Assembly: GCA_016933335.1 (NCBI GenBank)
Contig: JAFGBD010000025.1
Span: 1-64,000 of the forward strand
Length of the DNA stretch: 64,000 nucleotides
Direction: 5' to 3'
DNA from: Bacteroidales bacterium
GTDB lineage: Bacteria > Bacteroidota > Bacteroidia > Bacteroidales > UBA10428
In this document: piece after piece, positions 27,973 through 36,405 of the stretch
Layout: every line of letters begins with the position of its first letter
Position numbering within the stretch: position 1 is the first letter of the stretch
Position numbers and translations under genes: made by a program
Notes under the pieces: generated by a model
What the model was told of the DNA's origin: nothing
Databases searched by the model: none
The model's input: the letters and a program-made list of their open reading frames with translations, nothing else

Positions 27973-28677
27973 TTATTTGTTTTTATAAGCACAGATTGCA
28001 ACGTAATCACCGCAATCGAAACCTTCTCTTGGTTCTTCAAGGGTATTATCCGAATATACAGGATGTTTTGTAAGGGTTTGGGCATAAGCAAAATCAGTAA
28101 ATCCTGCATTCTTTAACAGGTTGGTTTTTTCACTGGTGGTTCTCCAGCGGGCAGCTTTTACAAATTCAATCGGGTAGGGATCTTGTGGCTGAATACCTTC
28201 AAGCAAAGGATGATTCCATGTTCCAAGCGCCTTTGCCAGGTTATAAAGCAGGGCATATGAGCTTTCTTTCGGAACATCTATAACAACAACCTTTCCTCCT
28301 ATACGTAAGGCTTTGTAAGTTTTATTAAATGCTTTTTGTAAATCATTGATATAACTTGTCGTACCATTGAAAAGTATGGTATTGTATAGGTCCTGTCCAA
28401 AATCCCCGTCTTCGGCTGTTTCTATTCTCACTATCATTCCGCGTTTGCCTGCAATTTCAGCCATGGATTTTGAAGGCTCCATGCCATATTTTACGGTTAT
28501 ATTGTATTCCTGCTGAAGAAGCATTTCAAATAACCCGCTTCCGCAACCCACAGATAAAATATCACCGGCATTTTTTAAAAAAAACGCTACCAGTTTTAAT
28601 TCAGAATACAACACATTTTTATTTTTCAGGAACCATGCGTCATATTTCTCTGCATACTGATCAAAATTTTCATTCAT
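27973..28677 (-). CDS. SAM-dependent methyltransferase heading the thiamine operon
   Basis: 234 residues, class I fold: motif I ILSVGCGSGLFE, then GMEPSKSMAE and a VVVIDVPKES post-motif. It is the first gene after the TPP riboswitch and lies three bases before thiM, so thiamine controls it. Substrate unknown; a role in thiamine or precursor salvage is inference. A shorter relative at 37941 shares the YxxWFxxN...SEL start. Confidence 0.85.
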   Translation of the reverse strand: MNENFDQYAEKYDAWFLKNKNVLYSELKLVAFFLKNAGDILSVGCGSGLFEMLLQQEYNITVKYGMEPSKSMAEIAGKRGMIVRIETAEDGDFGQDLYNTILFNGTTSYINDLQKAFNKTYKALRIGGKVVVIDVPKESSYALLYNLAKALGTWNHPLLEGIQPQDPYPIEFVKAARWRTTSEKTNLLKNAGFTDFAYAQTLTKHPVYSDNTLEEPREGFDCGDYVAICAYKNK

Positions 28678-28680
28678 GGC

Positions 28681-28720
28681 AATTAAAAATAAAAAACCGC
28701 TTCGTCGCGAACGAAACGGT
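28681..28720 (-). terminator. Riboswitch-controlled intrinsic terminator
   Basis: On the minus strand ACCGTTTCGT-TCGCG-ACGAAGCGGT forms a ten-pair stem with one G-T pair, followed by TTTTTTA. It lies between the TPP aptamer and the methyltransferase ATG. The 5' arm flank ATATACC (28718-28724) can instead pair with GGTATAT (28752-28758) of the aptamer P1. Confidence 0.85.
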
Positions 28721-28752
28721 ATATATTTTAATAATTAATATTTGAAATATGA

Positions 28753-28838
28753 TATACCATTTCCCTCCGCTGTTATTATACATATCAGGTTAAGGGGTAT
28801 TCTCTCAGCCTGTTTTTTTCAAGCACCCCCAACGGTAT
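28753..28838 (-). promoter_or_regulatory. TPP riboswitch (THI element)
   Basis: Minus-strand RNA with the conserved GGGGGTGC, CTGAGA (28803-28808), ACCC, ACCTGAT (28784-28790) and GGAGGGAAATGG blocks. P1 is ATACC (28834-28838) with GGTAT (28754-28758). It precedes methyltransferase-thiM-thiE-thiL-thiD-tenA and a terminator, so TPP binding should stop transcription. Confidence 0.95.
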
Positions 28839-28843
28839 GATTG

Positions 28844-28851
28844 CAAAATTA
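28844..28851 (-). promoter_or_regulatory. Possible -7 element of the thiamine leader
   Basis: TAATTTTG on the minus strand fits the Bacteroidota TAnnTTTG element just upstream of the aptamer. No clean TTTG was found 19-21 bases further up, so this is tentative. Confidence 0.4.
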
Positions 28852-28977
28852 ATAATTTTTGTATACCAACAGCATGGAAAAATCATATTTATTTTTAGTT
28901 TTTTTTAAACTTAAGTTTTTAATCAAGTGACAGAACTAACTGTTTTTTGAATCCCGGCGAGCGCATTACTTTCAGTG

Positions 28978-29120
28978 AGCTCCGCTTCGCTCCGGTTCTC
29001 CGTAGCTATACTGCGGAGTAAGCGAGCAAAATAATAAAAAAAATCCTTTACGGGATCGATGATTTCCGCCTGTGGCGGAGAGCTAAAGGTTCCTCGAAGC
29101 TTGCTTCGAGGAGAATCATT
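28978..29120. repeat. Composite hairpin repeat, copy 2
   Basis: Hairpins GAGC...GCTC (from 28978), CTCCGTAG-CTATA-CTGCGGAG (28998-29018), TCCGCC-TGT-GGCGGA (29065-29079) and CCTCGAAG-CTTG-CTTCGAGG (29092-29111). The second and fourth match hairpins of copy 1 at 8970-9011. Ends 17 bases after the stop of the TonB receptor gene. Confidence 0.6.
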
Positions 29121-29137
29121 GGCCGGTAAAAAATCAA

Positions 29138-31603
29138 TTACCGGTTAGGATTATTTCTCCCACGCCTGCGGTGAAATTGTCTTCCACGGGTTGGAAATTT
29201 TCTGACCTCTGTATTTACTTCGCGGTAGCTCATTGTATTTGCGATTTTAACACCGAAATATGCTGTACGTGGAGAAACCGGCCCGTACATGTAGGACGGA
29301 TCACGGTCAATTCCTTTATCAAAATCGGATTGCCAGGCATTGAAGATATTTTTTAAACCTGCAAACCACTGCAGGGTCGCACCATTTAATTTCACATTAT
29401 AAGTAAATTTCATTCCCATATCAAAGAAATTCTGCGATTTACGCAATTCTCCGGTTTCGGGATCTGTTTCAGTGCCAAAATAAGGGACTAACATGCTGCC
29501 TGTGTAATTACCTGTTGCCGACAAGCAAAAGTCATCGTTAAAATCCCAGTCGATGGCAAAATAGCCATACTGGTTTGGGGTGCGGAAGAAACGCTTATTA
29601 TCAAACTCCTGTGCAACATCATAATTGCCTGATTGTAAGGTAAAACCGGATGTCAATGAAGTAGATTTCAACAGCTTAAGTTTGAATTCCATGTTAATGC
29701 CCTGCACGGTTGCCCCATCTTCAGCGTTTTTCCTGGTATACAGCACAATGCCATTCTCATCAATTTCTCCGATTTCATTGACAAAAGGATCTTTCAGGCG
29801 GGTAAAGAAACCTTCAATCAAAAATCCGGTATATACTGTTCCGATAAGCCCGTTATAATCTAAGGATGCCATAACACTATGGCTGGTTTCCTGCTTAAGG
29901 TCTGGTTCGTTTACATTGATTACCTGTCGCGAGCCGGAGGTTTCAATATGCAAATCCTCGTCAAAAATCTGAGGTGCGCGGAACCCTTGTGAGTAACTTA
30001 CCCGTGCCTGTAATTCCTTGAATATTTCATACATCAGACTAATTCGAGGACTAAAAATATTTCCCGTCTTTGTTTCACCGCTTTTTTTGGCATGATCCTG
30101 CACTTTGTAATAGTCGTACCTAACCCCGGGGACAATTGTTACTTTCCTAAGTTTCACCTCATATTGTGCAAAAACACCCGAAATGAATGAAGATTGGTCG
30201 GCTACAGTAGTATTTTCTGTATGCGGTACTTCAACAATACTGTCGTTAATAATCACTGCATTTTTATAATCGGGATACCCCAGTTTTATGTCGGTAAGGA
30301 AACCACCGGTACTTTCAATGCCCGCAATCAATGACGAATTACCAAGAGTAGCTTTATACTGAACGCCGATATGAACCGTTTTATCTTTCGAATTTCCATA
30401 ATCGCTGAGCGACTTGTTAGCCCCGTAATAGGAGTCCCTGTTAAGGAATTGCCCGGATGCATAAATGGAAAGAAGATCGTACTGCCTGAAAAATTGTTCG
30501 TAGGTGACAGCGCCTGTCTTTAAATCATGCTTCACTGCTTCGGCTATGTCCCTTTCGTGCAAAGGCAGGTTCTGCTTATTTCCCCCGTCGCGTTGTTCTT
30601 TTATTGCAAAAAAGTCAACCGCCAGTTTACCCCTGTATCCGAAACGATGAAAAAGCCGTGTGCCCATGGTAAGGTTGTTCATTGGGGCAATTTCGGAGAA
30701 ACCATCGTTGTTGGCATCAAACATATCACGTTGCCGGGTAGAGCCATAGAGGACTATTCCGGTTTTGCGGTCGTCAGAAACCATCGAAGTATTCAAATTA
30801 GCCGAATAATCAGGTGCAGCGCCACCTGAGCCATTCAGACCAAGGCCGTTAAAAGCATAGTTTACACCAGCTTCATAGGAATTGGTAACAGGGTCTTTTA
30901 AAATGATATTGATTGTACCTGCAATGGCATTGCTCCCATACAGGACAGAACCACCGCCACGCACAACTTCCACTTTTTCAATCATATTGACGGGAATTAG
31001 TTCCATACCATATACACCGGCAAGGCTGCTGAAAACGGGACGGCTGTTAATGAGTATTTGAGAATAGGGGCCTTCCATCCCGTTCATGCGCACCTGTGTA
31101 AAACCACAGTTTTGACAGTTGTTCTCCAGGCGGAGGCCTGGTGAATAATTCAATCCTTCGCCCAGGGTCAGTGACTGCGAAGTGTTGAAAAGTTTTGGAG
31201 ATATTGTATTTATTATTACCGGGGCTTCAACACGTTTTTGTTCGCTCCTGCTGCCGGAAATCACAACTTCTTCGAGGTGGTGTATATCTTCTTCCAGTTC
31301 AAATTTTATTTCTTTTGTTTTATTTGCTTCAGCACTGATTATTTTTTCCTGGGTTTTATAGCCCAGCATGCTGGCGACAACCGTTATTTCACCCAAAGGA
31401 ATATCTATCAGCTGATAATGGCCAGTTTCATCAGTAACCGTGCCGATGGTTGTTCCTTTTATGGCAATACTGGCAAACGGTATGTGCTTTCCGCCACAAA
31501 CCACGTGACCAACAATATTTGCATCGGTTTTTGTCTTCTGCGGGTAACTTCCCTGATAAACAAATAATAAAGAAATAATCAATAAAATGTAGAACCTGTT
31601 CAT
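29138..31603 (-). CDS. TonB-dependent outer-membrane receptor with carboxypeptidase-like N-terminal domain
   Basis: 821 residues. Signal peptide (MNRFYILLIISLLFVYQGSY), a carboxypeptidase-regulatory-like domain (about 28-115), TonB-box region and plug (about 120-230) with GEGLNYSPGLRLENNCQNCG and GGGSVLYGSNAIAGTINIIL, then the beta-barrel. A CxxC (NCQNC) in the plug is notable. The C-terminus is extended by a basic Arg/Asn tail. 106 bases after the His-rich gene at 31710 on the same strand, so metal or metal-complex uptake is a reasonable guess. Confidence 0.92.
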   Translation of the reverse strand: MNRFYILLIISLLFVYQGSYPQKTKTDANIVGHVVCGGKHIPFASIAIKGTTIGTVTDETGHYQLIDIPLGEITVVASMLGYKTQEKIISAEANKTKEIKFELEEDIHHLEEVVISGSRSEQKRVEAPVIINTISPKLFNTSQSLTLGEGLNYSPGLRLENNCQNCGFTQVRMNGMEGPYSQILINSRPVFSSLAGVYGMELIPVNMIEKVEVVRGGGSVLYGSNAIAGTINIILKDPVTNSYEAGVNYAFNGLGLNGSGGAAPDYSANLNTSMVSDDRKTGIVLYGSTRQRDMFDANNDGFSEIAPMNNLTMGTRLFHRFGYRGKLAVDFFAIKEQRDGGNKQNLPLHERDIAEAVKHDLKTGAVTYEQFFRQYDLLSIYASGQFLNRDSYYGANKSLSDYGNSKDKTVHIGVQYKATLGNSSLIAGIESTGGFLTDIKLGYPDYKNAVIINDSIVEVPHTENTTVADQSSFISGVFAQYEVKLRKVTIVPGVRYDYYKVQDHAKKSGETKTGNIFSPRISLMYEIFKELQARVSYSQGFRAPQIFDEDLHIETSGSRQVINVNEPDLKQETSHSVMASLDYNGLIGTVYTGFLIEGFFTRLKDPFVNEIGEIDENGIVLYTRKNAEDGATVQGINMEFKLKLLKSTSLTSGFTLQSGNYDVAQEFDNKRFFRTPNQYGYFAIDWDFNDDFCLSATGNYTGSMLVPYFGTETDPETGELRKSQNFFDMGMKFTYNVKLNGATLQWFAGLKNIFNAWQSDFDKGIDRDPSYMYGPVSPRTAYFGVKIANTMSYREVNTEVRKFPTRGRQFHRRRGRNNPNR

Positions 31604-31709
31604 AATATTTATTTTAACATATGAAATTTGTTGTTGACAAACAACTCTGAAAATGCTTTGTACAGGCTTTGGTGGCCTGTAATTTATAATAAAACAATAA
31701 TATATGGTT

Positions 31710-32069
31710 TTATAAAACCGGGGGAGACCTGCCCTTGTGAAGGAGTATACTGGCAGGATAAATTTTTATGACATAATATATAAATAGCTTTGTCTTTTGC
31801 AGAATGTGTTTCAATACGAATAACAGGAAAACTAAAGGAAAAAGGATTTTCAGGTTTTCAAAGAAAAGCAATTCTGATTGTGTGTGATGGTGCGATTTGA
31901 AAGGTTCTGAATCGCTGCTTTTATCATAAGGGTGTGCATGGGAAATTACCTGTCCGTTTGCAAGTATATGAGAATGTGTGAATATGATTTTGTTGGCAAC
32001 CATCATCGACATAATACCTGCCAACAAAAAGGTAACATATAATATAATATTTCGGAAAGAATTTTGCAT
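31710..32069 (-). CDS. Small His-rich two-helix membrane protein (SHAHPY/KSHHHT type), copy 1
   Basis: 119 residues. Helix at about 8-28, then a His-rich segment HSHI (32-35), VISHAHPYD (41-49) and KSHHHTQSE (58-66), then a second helix about 73-90 and a basic tail with RSPP. The segment between the helices would face the periplasm if the first helix is an N-in anchor. Same layout as the protein at 52519, with motifs at nearly equal positions. Upstream of a TonB receptor. Likely binds a transition metal, probably zinc, by inference from the second locus. No family recognised. Confidence 0.8.
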   Translation of the reverse strand: MQNSFRNIILYVTFLLAGIMSMMVANKIIFTHSHILANGQVISHAHPYDKSSDSEPFKSHHHTQSELLFFENLKILFPLVFLLFVLKHILQKTKLFIYYVIKIYPASILLHKGRSPPVL

Positions 32070-32333
32070 TATGAGACAAAAGTAAATAAAAGGAACAATT
32101 GTTTAATACCTGTCTATGATTATTTTATCCACTGCTTTTTATATCCTTATATATCATGTTATCCATTTTCAGCGTATATGATAGGTATTTATAAGAAACA
32201 ACAGATATCAACAGGAATTATACGATTCATGCCAGGGGGAAGGAAGCTGTTTCCTGATATTGCAAGGTATAGACCAAATAATGTCATGACAGACGATTTT
32301 ATCAAAGTGATCAGTTAAAAAAACAGAATAGAA
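32070..32333. other. Spacer, no supported gene
   Basis: Divergent spacer between the His-rich gene and the NifX-feo unit. An 84-codon frame on the plus strand at 32064-32318 lacks any recognisable feature. GGAACAATTGTTTAAT near 32090-32107 contains the palindrome AACAATTGTT just upstream of the His-rich gene and may be regulatory. Confidence 0.4.
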
Positions 32334-32365
32334 TGAACTTATGCTCATTTAAAATATTATTTTTG
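32334..32365 (+). promoter_or_regulatory. Palindromic operator and -7 element before the NifX-feo unit
   Basis: TGAACTTATGCTCA at 32334-32347 matches TGAAC-N4-GTTCA with one change. TATTTTTG at 32358-32365 fits TAnnTTTG. The ten-base gap between operator and -7 element is exactly that of the site at 44187-44218. Confidence 0.65.
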
Positions 32366-32394
32366 TGCCGGCAATTAATTCTATAACCAACAAT

Positions 32395-32523
32395 ATGATT
32401 TCTGAAAAACAGGCAGTTGATTTGTTCTTCATAAAACACCATGAAGTGATTTTAAAAGAAAATAGCCTGAAAAATGCCTCAGAAGCAGATATCATAATAG
32501 TCTTTCAATTAAATTGCATTTAA
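32395..32523 (+). CDS. Small ORF before the NifX-like gene
   Basis: 42 codons beginning MISEKQAVDLFFIKHHEVIL and ending one base before the NifX ATG. Amphipathic and Lys/Glu-rich, no family recognised. Placed just after the promoter at 32358, so it would be translated if the ATG is used. Could be a short leader or a remnant. Confidence 0.35.
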   Translation: MISEKQAVDLFFIKHHEVILKENSLKNASEADIIIVFQLNCI

Positions 32524-32524
32524 A

Positions 32525-32863
32525 ATGAAGCAGATAATAGCCATTCCGACAAGCAAAGATTGTTTATGCGGGCATTTCGGGCATTGTGAGAAATTTGCAA
32601 TACTTGCGGTTAAAAACAACAACATTACAGAAGAAATATATATAACCCCTCCACCACATGAACCGGGATTTCTGCCTGAATGGCTTGCATCAAAGGGTGT
32701 TACACATATTATTGCAGGGGGCATGGGCTATCGCGCAATTTCATTGTTCAGCCAGCAGAATATACAGGTAATAACCGGGGCACAGGAAAAACCTGCCAGG
32801 ATACTGGTCGAAGAATTTATTAATAACCAACTCATAACTGGTATAAACACCTGCGATCATTAA
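32525..32863 (+). CDS. NifX-like dinitrogenase cofactor-family protein
   Basis: 112 residues. The N-terminal motif CLCGHFGHCEKFA (13-25) offers clustered Cys/His ligands, followed by PPPHEPGFLPEWLASKGVTH and HIIAGGMGYRA. Very close to the protein at 45064 (shared LASKGVTHIIAGGMG and a TCDH end), a likely duplicate. Family members bind Fe-S or Fe-Mo cofactor precursors. First full gene of a unit with feoA and feoB. Confidence 0.88.
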   Translation: MKQIIAIPTSKDCLCGHFGHCEKFAILAVKNNNITEEIYITPPPHEPGFLPEWLASKGVTHIIAGGMGYRAISLFSQQNIQVITGAQEKPARILVEEFINNQLITGINTCDH

Positions 32864-32889
32864 GTGAAGAAATGCATACTAAGCAGGGA

Positions 32890-32943
32890 CATGGGCAAAC
32901 GCCGGAAACCGGGTGGAGGTTAGAACAGGGACAAACGGTTAAA
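32890..32943 (+). pseudogene. Remnant of a DUF5320-type small gene
   Basis: Reads MGKRRKPGGG, a stop, then NRDKRLN. The intact gene at 49343 ends GMGKRRKSGGGEGRGKRLKF. Base-level similarity continues on both sides of the stop codon. It sits between the NifX-like gene and feoA. Confidence 0.6.
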
Positions 32944-32958
32944 TATAATTCATAACAG

Positions 32959-33186
32959 ATGATTTCACTTAATGATTTGCCTGTCGGCAAGAAAGCAACA
33001 ATTACTGCTATTAGCGGAGGATATGGTCTGATTCGAAAACTGGATATATTGGGTATCCGACCGGGAAAAGAAATTACCAAAATAAGCAGTCAGTGGATGA
33101 AGGGTCCTGTGATTATACGCTGGGGGAATACAGACATTGCAATAGGATATGGTATGGCACACAAGATAATGGTAGAAGTGAAATGA
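32959..33186 (+). CDS. feoA: FeoA
   Basis: 75 residues, SH3-like: SLNDLPVGKKATITAI, RKLDILGIRPGKEI and GNTDIAIGYGMAHKIMVE. Cytosolic accessory protein of ferrous iron uptake, 12 bases before feoB. Confidence 0.94.
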   Translation: MISLNDLPVGKKATITAISGGYGLIRKLDILGIRPGKEITKISSQWMKGPVIIRWGNTDIAIGYGMAHKIMVEVK

Positions 33187-33198
33187 GTTAATGAAAAA

Positions 33199-34917
33199 AT
33201 GAAGATTCTGCTTACAGGCAATCCGAATGTGGGGAAAAGTGTGATTTTTAACCGGCTTACCGGGGTTGATATCATCTCATCCAATTATCCCGGAACTACC
33301 ATCGATTATACCAAAGGTTATTTCAATTTAGAGGGCGAACGGGTTGAACTAATTGACGTTCCGGGAACGTATTCATTGGAACCCTCATGTAAAGCTGAGG
33401 AAATTGCCGTTCAAATGCTGCAGGAAGGTGATGTGTTTATCAATATCATTGATGCAACCAATTTAGAACGAAGCCTTAATTTCACGCTTCAATTGATTAA
33501 GCAAAAAAAGCCTATGGTAATTGCACTTAATTTGTTCGATGAATCTAAACACATCGGTATATCCATTGATGTTGAAAAGCTTGAGCAAATATTAGGTATC
33601 CCATGTATTCCGACCTGTGCTTTAACCGGTGAAGGAATAAAAAAACTTGTTATGAAGATTAAGGATGCCCGTATATCTGATATTGTTTTTAACAATTCAC
33701 AACGATGGACTGAAATCGGTAAAATCATTGATGAGGTGCAGGAAATCAAACACAAACATCATTCATTTGCAGAAAAATTGAGAGATGCATCTGTAAAACC
33801 TATGACAGGGATACCAATACTGATTTCAGTTCTGTTTTTAACATTTATTCTTATAAGGCTTATTGGAGAAAGTCTGATAAGATTTGTGTTTGAACCCTTC
33901 TTTGAACGAGTCTGGTCACCAGTAATGATAAAACTCTCCGGTTTTTTGATACAATCAGAGTTTTTTCACGATTTGTTGATAGGAGACCTGGTGAATGGCA
34001 ATATAGACTATGGAAGTTCTTTCGGATTACTTACCACAGGTTTATTTGTTCCTGTCGGTGCAGTATTGCCATATGTATTTGCATTTTATACGGTACTGGC
34101 AGTTTTGGAAGATCTCGGATATCTACCACGGGTAGCGGTTATGGTAGATAATATCATGCATAAAATGGGGTTGCATGGACTGGCAATCATTCCGATGCTG
34201 CTGGGATTGGGATGTAATGTGCCGGGGGCTTTATCCATACGGATACTTGAAACCCGGAAAGAAAGATTTATTGCAGCCACTTTGATGTCCATTGCGGTAC
34301 CTTGTATGGCATTGCAGGCAATGTTGTTCGGATTGCTGGGGCAATACGGTATTAAAGGCCTTTCTGTTGTTTTTGGCACCTTGATGTTGGTTTGGTTAAT
34401 ACTGGGCTTGCTGCTCAAAAGAATAATAAAGGGGACATCACCCGAAATGTTTGTTGAAATTCCCCCATACAGAATACCCTATTTTAAAGGAGTAATAAAA
34501 AAAGTCTGGATGAGGCTGAAATGGTTTATCAAAGAAGCAGTGCCCTTTGTGTTGCTGGGTGTTTTAATTGCCAATGTGCTATATACATTAGGTGTCATGC
34601 AGTTCATTTCCAGGGTAACCGGTCCGTTCTTTAATTGTATTTTAGGGTTGCCTGAAGAAGCTGCAGGTTCTCTGGTAATGGGATTTCTGCGAAAAGACCT
34701 GGCTTTGGGAATGCTTATTCCTTTAAACATGACTTTAAAACAGCTTGTGGTAGCATCAGTGGTATTATCCATGTATTTTCCCTGTGTTGCTACTTTTTCA
34801 ATATTGTTGAAGGAACTGGGAATACTGGATATGTTGAAATCTGCAACCATAATGGTTTTATCAGCTTTAATCACCGGAGGCTTGTTAAACCTGATTTTAA
34901 CAGTAATACTCAATTGA
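33199..34917 (+). CDS. feoB: FeoB ferrous iron transporter, short form
   Basis: 572 residues; many FeoB proteins are longer than 700. G-domain motifs GNPNVGKS (7-14), NYPGTT, DVPGTYSL and the NLFDE box (usually N-x-x-D), followed by membrane Gate motifs (GLGCNVPG; later LPEEAAGSLVMGFLRKD). The linker after the G domain is short. Inner-membrane Fe(II) uptake. FeoA, FeoB and NifX share the palindrome-controlled unit. Confidence 0.95.
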   Translation: MKILLTGNPNVGKSVIFNRLTGVDIISSNYPGTTIDYTKGYFNLEGERVELIDVPGTYSLEPSCKAEEIAVQMLQEGDVFINIIDATNLERSLNFTLQLIKQKKPMVIALNLFDESKHIGISIDVEKLEQILGIPCIPTCALTGEGIKKLVMKIKDARISDIVFNNSQRWTEIGKIIDEVQEIKHKHHSFAEKLRDASVKPMTGIPILISVLFLTFILIRLIGESLIRFVFEPFFERVWSPVMIKLSGFLIQSEFFHDLLIGDLVNGNIDYGSSFGLLTTGLFVPVGAVLPYVFAFYTVLAVLEDLGYLPRVAVMVDNIMHKMGLHGLAIIPMLLGLGCNVPGALSIRILETRKERFIAATLMSIAVPCMALQAMLFGLLGQYGIKGLSVVFGTLMLVWLILGLLLKRIIKGTSPEMFVEIPPYRIPYFKGVIKKVWMRLKWFIKEAVPFVLLGVLIANVLYTLGVMQFISRVTGPFFNCILGLPEEAAGSLVMGFLRKDLALGMLIPLNMTLKQLVVASVVLSMYFPCVATFSILLKELGILDMLKSATIMVLSALITGGLLNLILTVILN

Positions 34918-34959
34918 TAATACAATGGCTGTCTGAGACAATTGTTATCATAGACCGGT

Positions 34960-35112
34960 ATGATGGACAACTCATTCAAATATGATTATTGGTATCGGAT
35001 GGTTACCGGGTTTGGATTTTTTATGTGCTGTTTATTGGAAGACAAGAAATGTATTGATAAATCCGGAAATGAATGTAGAAAAAATGTACCCGTATTTTTT
35101 GATAGTCATTAA
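34960..35112 (+). CDS. Small Cys-containing ORF after feoB
   Basis: 50 codons from ATG ATG (either can start): MMDNSFKYDYWYRMVTGFGF, then FMCCLLEDKKCIDKSGNECR and a short tail. Four cysteines. 42 bases after feoB, same strand. Composition is protein-like; could play the part of FeoC-type or FeoB-associated Cys proteins but resembles neither closely. The spacer ahead, around the feoB stop, contains an imperfect inverted repeat (TGATAAtACAAT / ATTGTtATCA). Confidence 0.45.
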   Translation: MMDNSFKYDYWYRMVTGFGFFMCCLLEDKKCIDKSGNECRKNVPVFFDSH

Positions 35113-35149
35113 AAAAAATGTTTATACCGATTAATGAACAATTAAGAAC

Positions 35150-36346
35150 ATGAAAACAAGCGATTTTCTGATTATCGGTGCAGGCATTATCGGGTTGTCT
35201 GTAGCACGGGAAATAAGGAAAAAATACCCTAAAAGCTCAATTACTATTCTAGAGAAAGAACCAGAAATAGCATTACATTCCACCGGAAGAAACAGTGGTG
35301 TGCTTCATGCAGGTTTTTATTATTCTGCCGACTCACTGAAAGCAAAATTATGCCGGGATGGGAATAAGGCCTTAAAAGAATTCTGCGGGGAAAGAAAGCT
35401 TAGAATAAATCAGACAGGCAAAGTGGTAGTTACAAAAAACGAAAGTGAACTCGTATCGTTGTATGAGCTTGAAAAGAGAGGGATAAAAAATGGAGTTGAT
35501 GTCACTCTTATTGATGAAAAGCAGTTAAACGAGATTGAACCAAATGCCAAAACTTTTCAACATGCCCTGTTCTCACCAACGACAGCAACTGTGGACCCCG
35601 TTGAAATATGCACTGCCATAAAAAATGAATTATCTGAAAAGGGTGTCCTGTTTCTTTTCAATGCAGGATATCAACAAAGACTAAAAAACAATGTAATAAA
35701 AACAACAAGCGGACATAATATTCAGGCCGGGAGAATTGTCAATACCGCCGGACTATACGCCGATAAGATCGCACTCGATTATGGCTTTTCAAAGAAATAT
35801 ACAATCATTCCATTTAAAGGAATTTACCTGAAATACACCCTGCCTGAAGTACCGATAAGGACAAACATATATCCCGTACCTGACCTGAATAATCCTTTTT
35901 TAGGTGTTCACTATACCATCACTGTTGAAGGAACAATGAAAATTGGTCCGACTGCCATTCCGGCATTCTGGCGTGAGAATTACAAGAGTTTTTCACATTT
36001 TAAAATAAAGGAGTTGTTCAGTATTATGGGATGGGAAAGCCGGCTTTTCCTGACAAACGCCTTTGGTTTCCGAAATCTGGCTTTCACTGAAATAAAGAAA
36101 TACAATAAAAAGTATTTTATTTCTCAAGCTACGTCCCTGGTAAAGCAAATCAATCAAAAAGGTTTTACTGATTGGACACGTCCCGGAATAAGGGCTCAAT
36201 TGCTTCATAAAAATACCCTGGAACTCCTGGATGATTTCGTAATAGAAGGCGATGATAATTCAACACATATATTGAATGCAGTTTCTCCGGCTTTTACATG
36301 TGGATTTACTTTCGCAGAACTTGTAGTTAACAAATATATTGATTAA
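35150..36346 (+). CDS. lhgO: L-2-hydroxyglutarate oxidase family FAD enzyme
   Basis: 398 residues, DAO fold: IIGAGIIGLSVAREI FAD motif (7-21), HSTGRNSGVLHAGFYY, and TPYG-like GPTAIPAFWRENY segment. Oxidises L-2-hydroxyglutarate with electrons to the quinone pool in known members. Separate from the feo unit by 37 bases after the small ORF. Confidence 0.85.
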   Translation: MKTSDFLIIGAGIIGLSVAREIRKKYPKSSITILEKEPEIALHSTGRNSGVLHAGFYYSADSLKAKLCRDGNKALKEFCGERKLRINQTGKVVVTKNESELVSLYELEKRGIKNGVDVTLIDEKQLNEIEPNAKTFQHALFSPTTATVDPVEICTAIKNELSEKGVLFLFNAGYQQRLKNNVIKTTSGHNIQAGRIVNTAGLYADKIALDYGFSKKYTIIPFKGIYLKYTLPEVPIRTNIYPVPDLNNPFLGVHYTITVEGTMKIGPTAIPAFWRENYKSFSHFKIKELFSIMGWESRLFLTNAFGFRNLAFTEIKKYNKKYFISQATSLVKQINQKGFTDWTRPGIRAQLLHKNTLELLDDFVIEGDDNSTHILNAVSPAFTCGFTFAELVVNKYID

Positions 36347-36405
36347 TGGATTAATTATCTGTCCTAATATGATGCTGATTTTATTGTATATCCGAACAGC
36401 AGATT

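Noticed and set aside
32064-32318. 84-codon frame on the plus strand
   Set aside because: Overlaps the start of the His-rich gene, has no recognisable motif and lies before the promoter of the NifX-feo unit.
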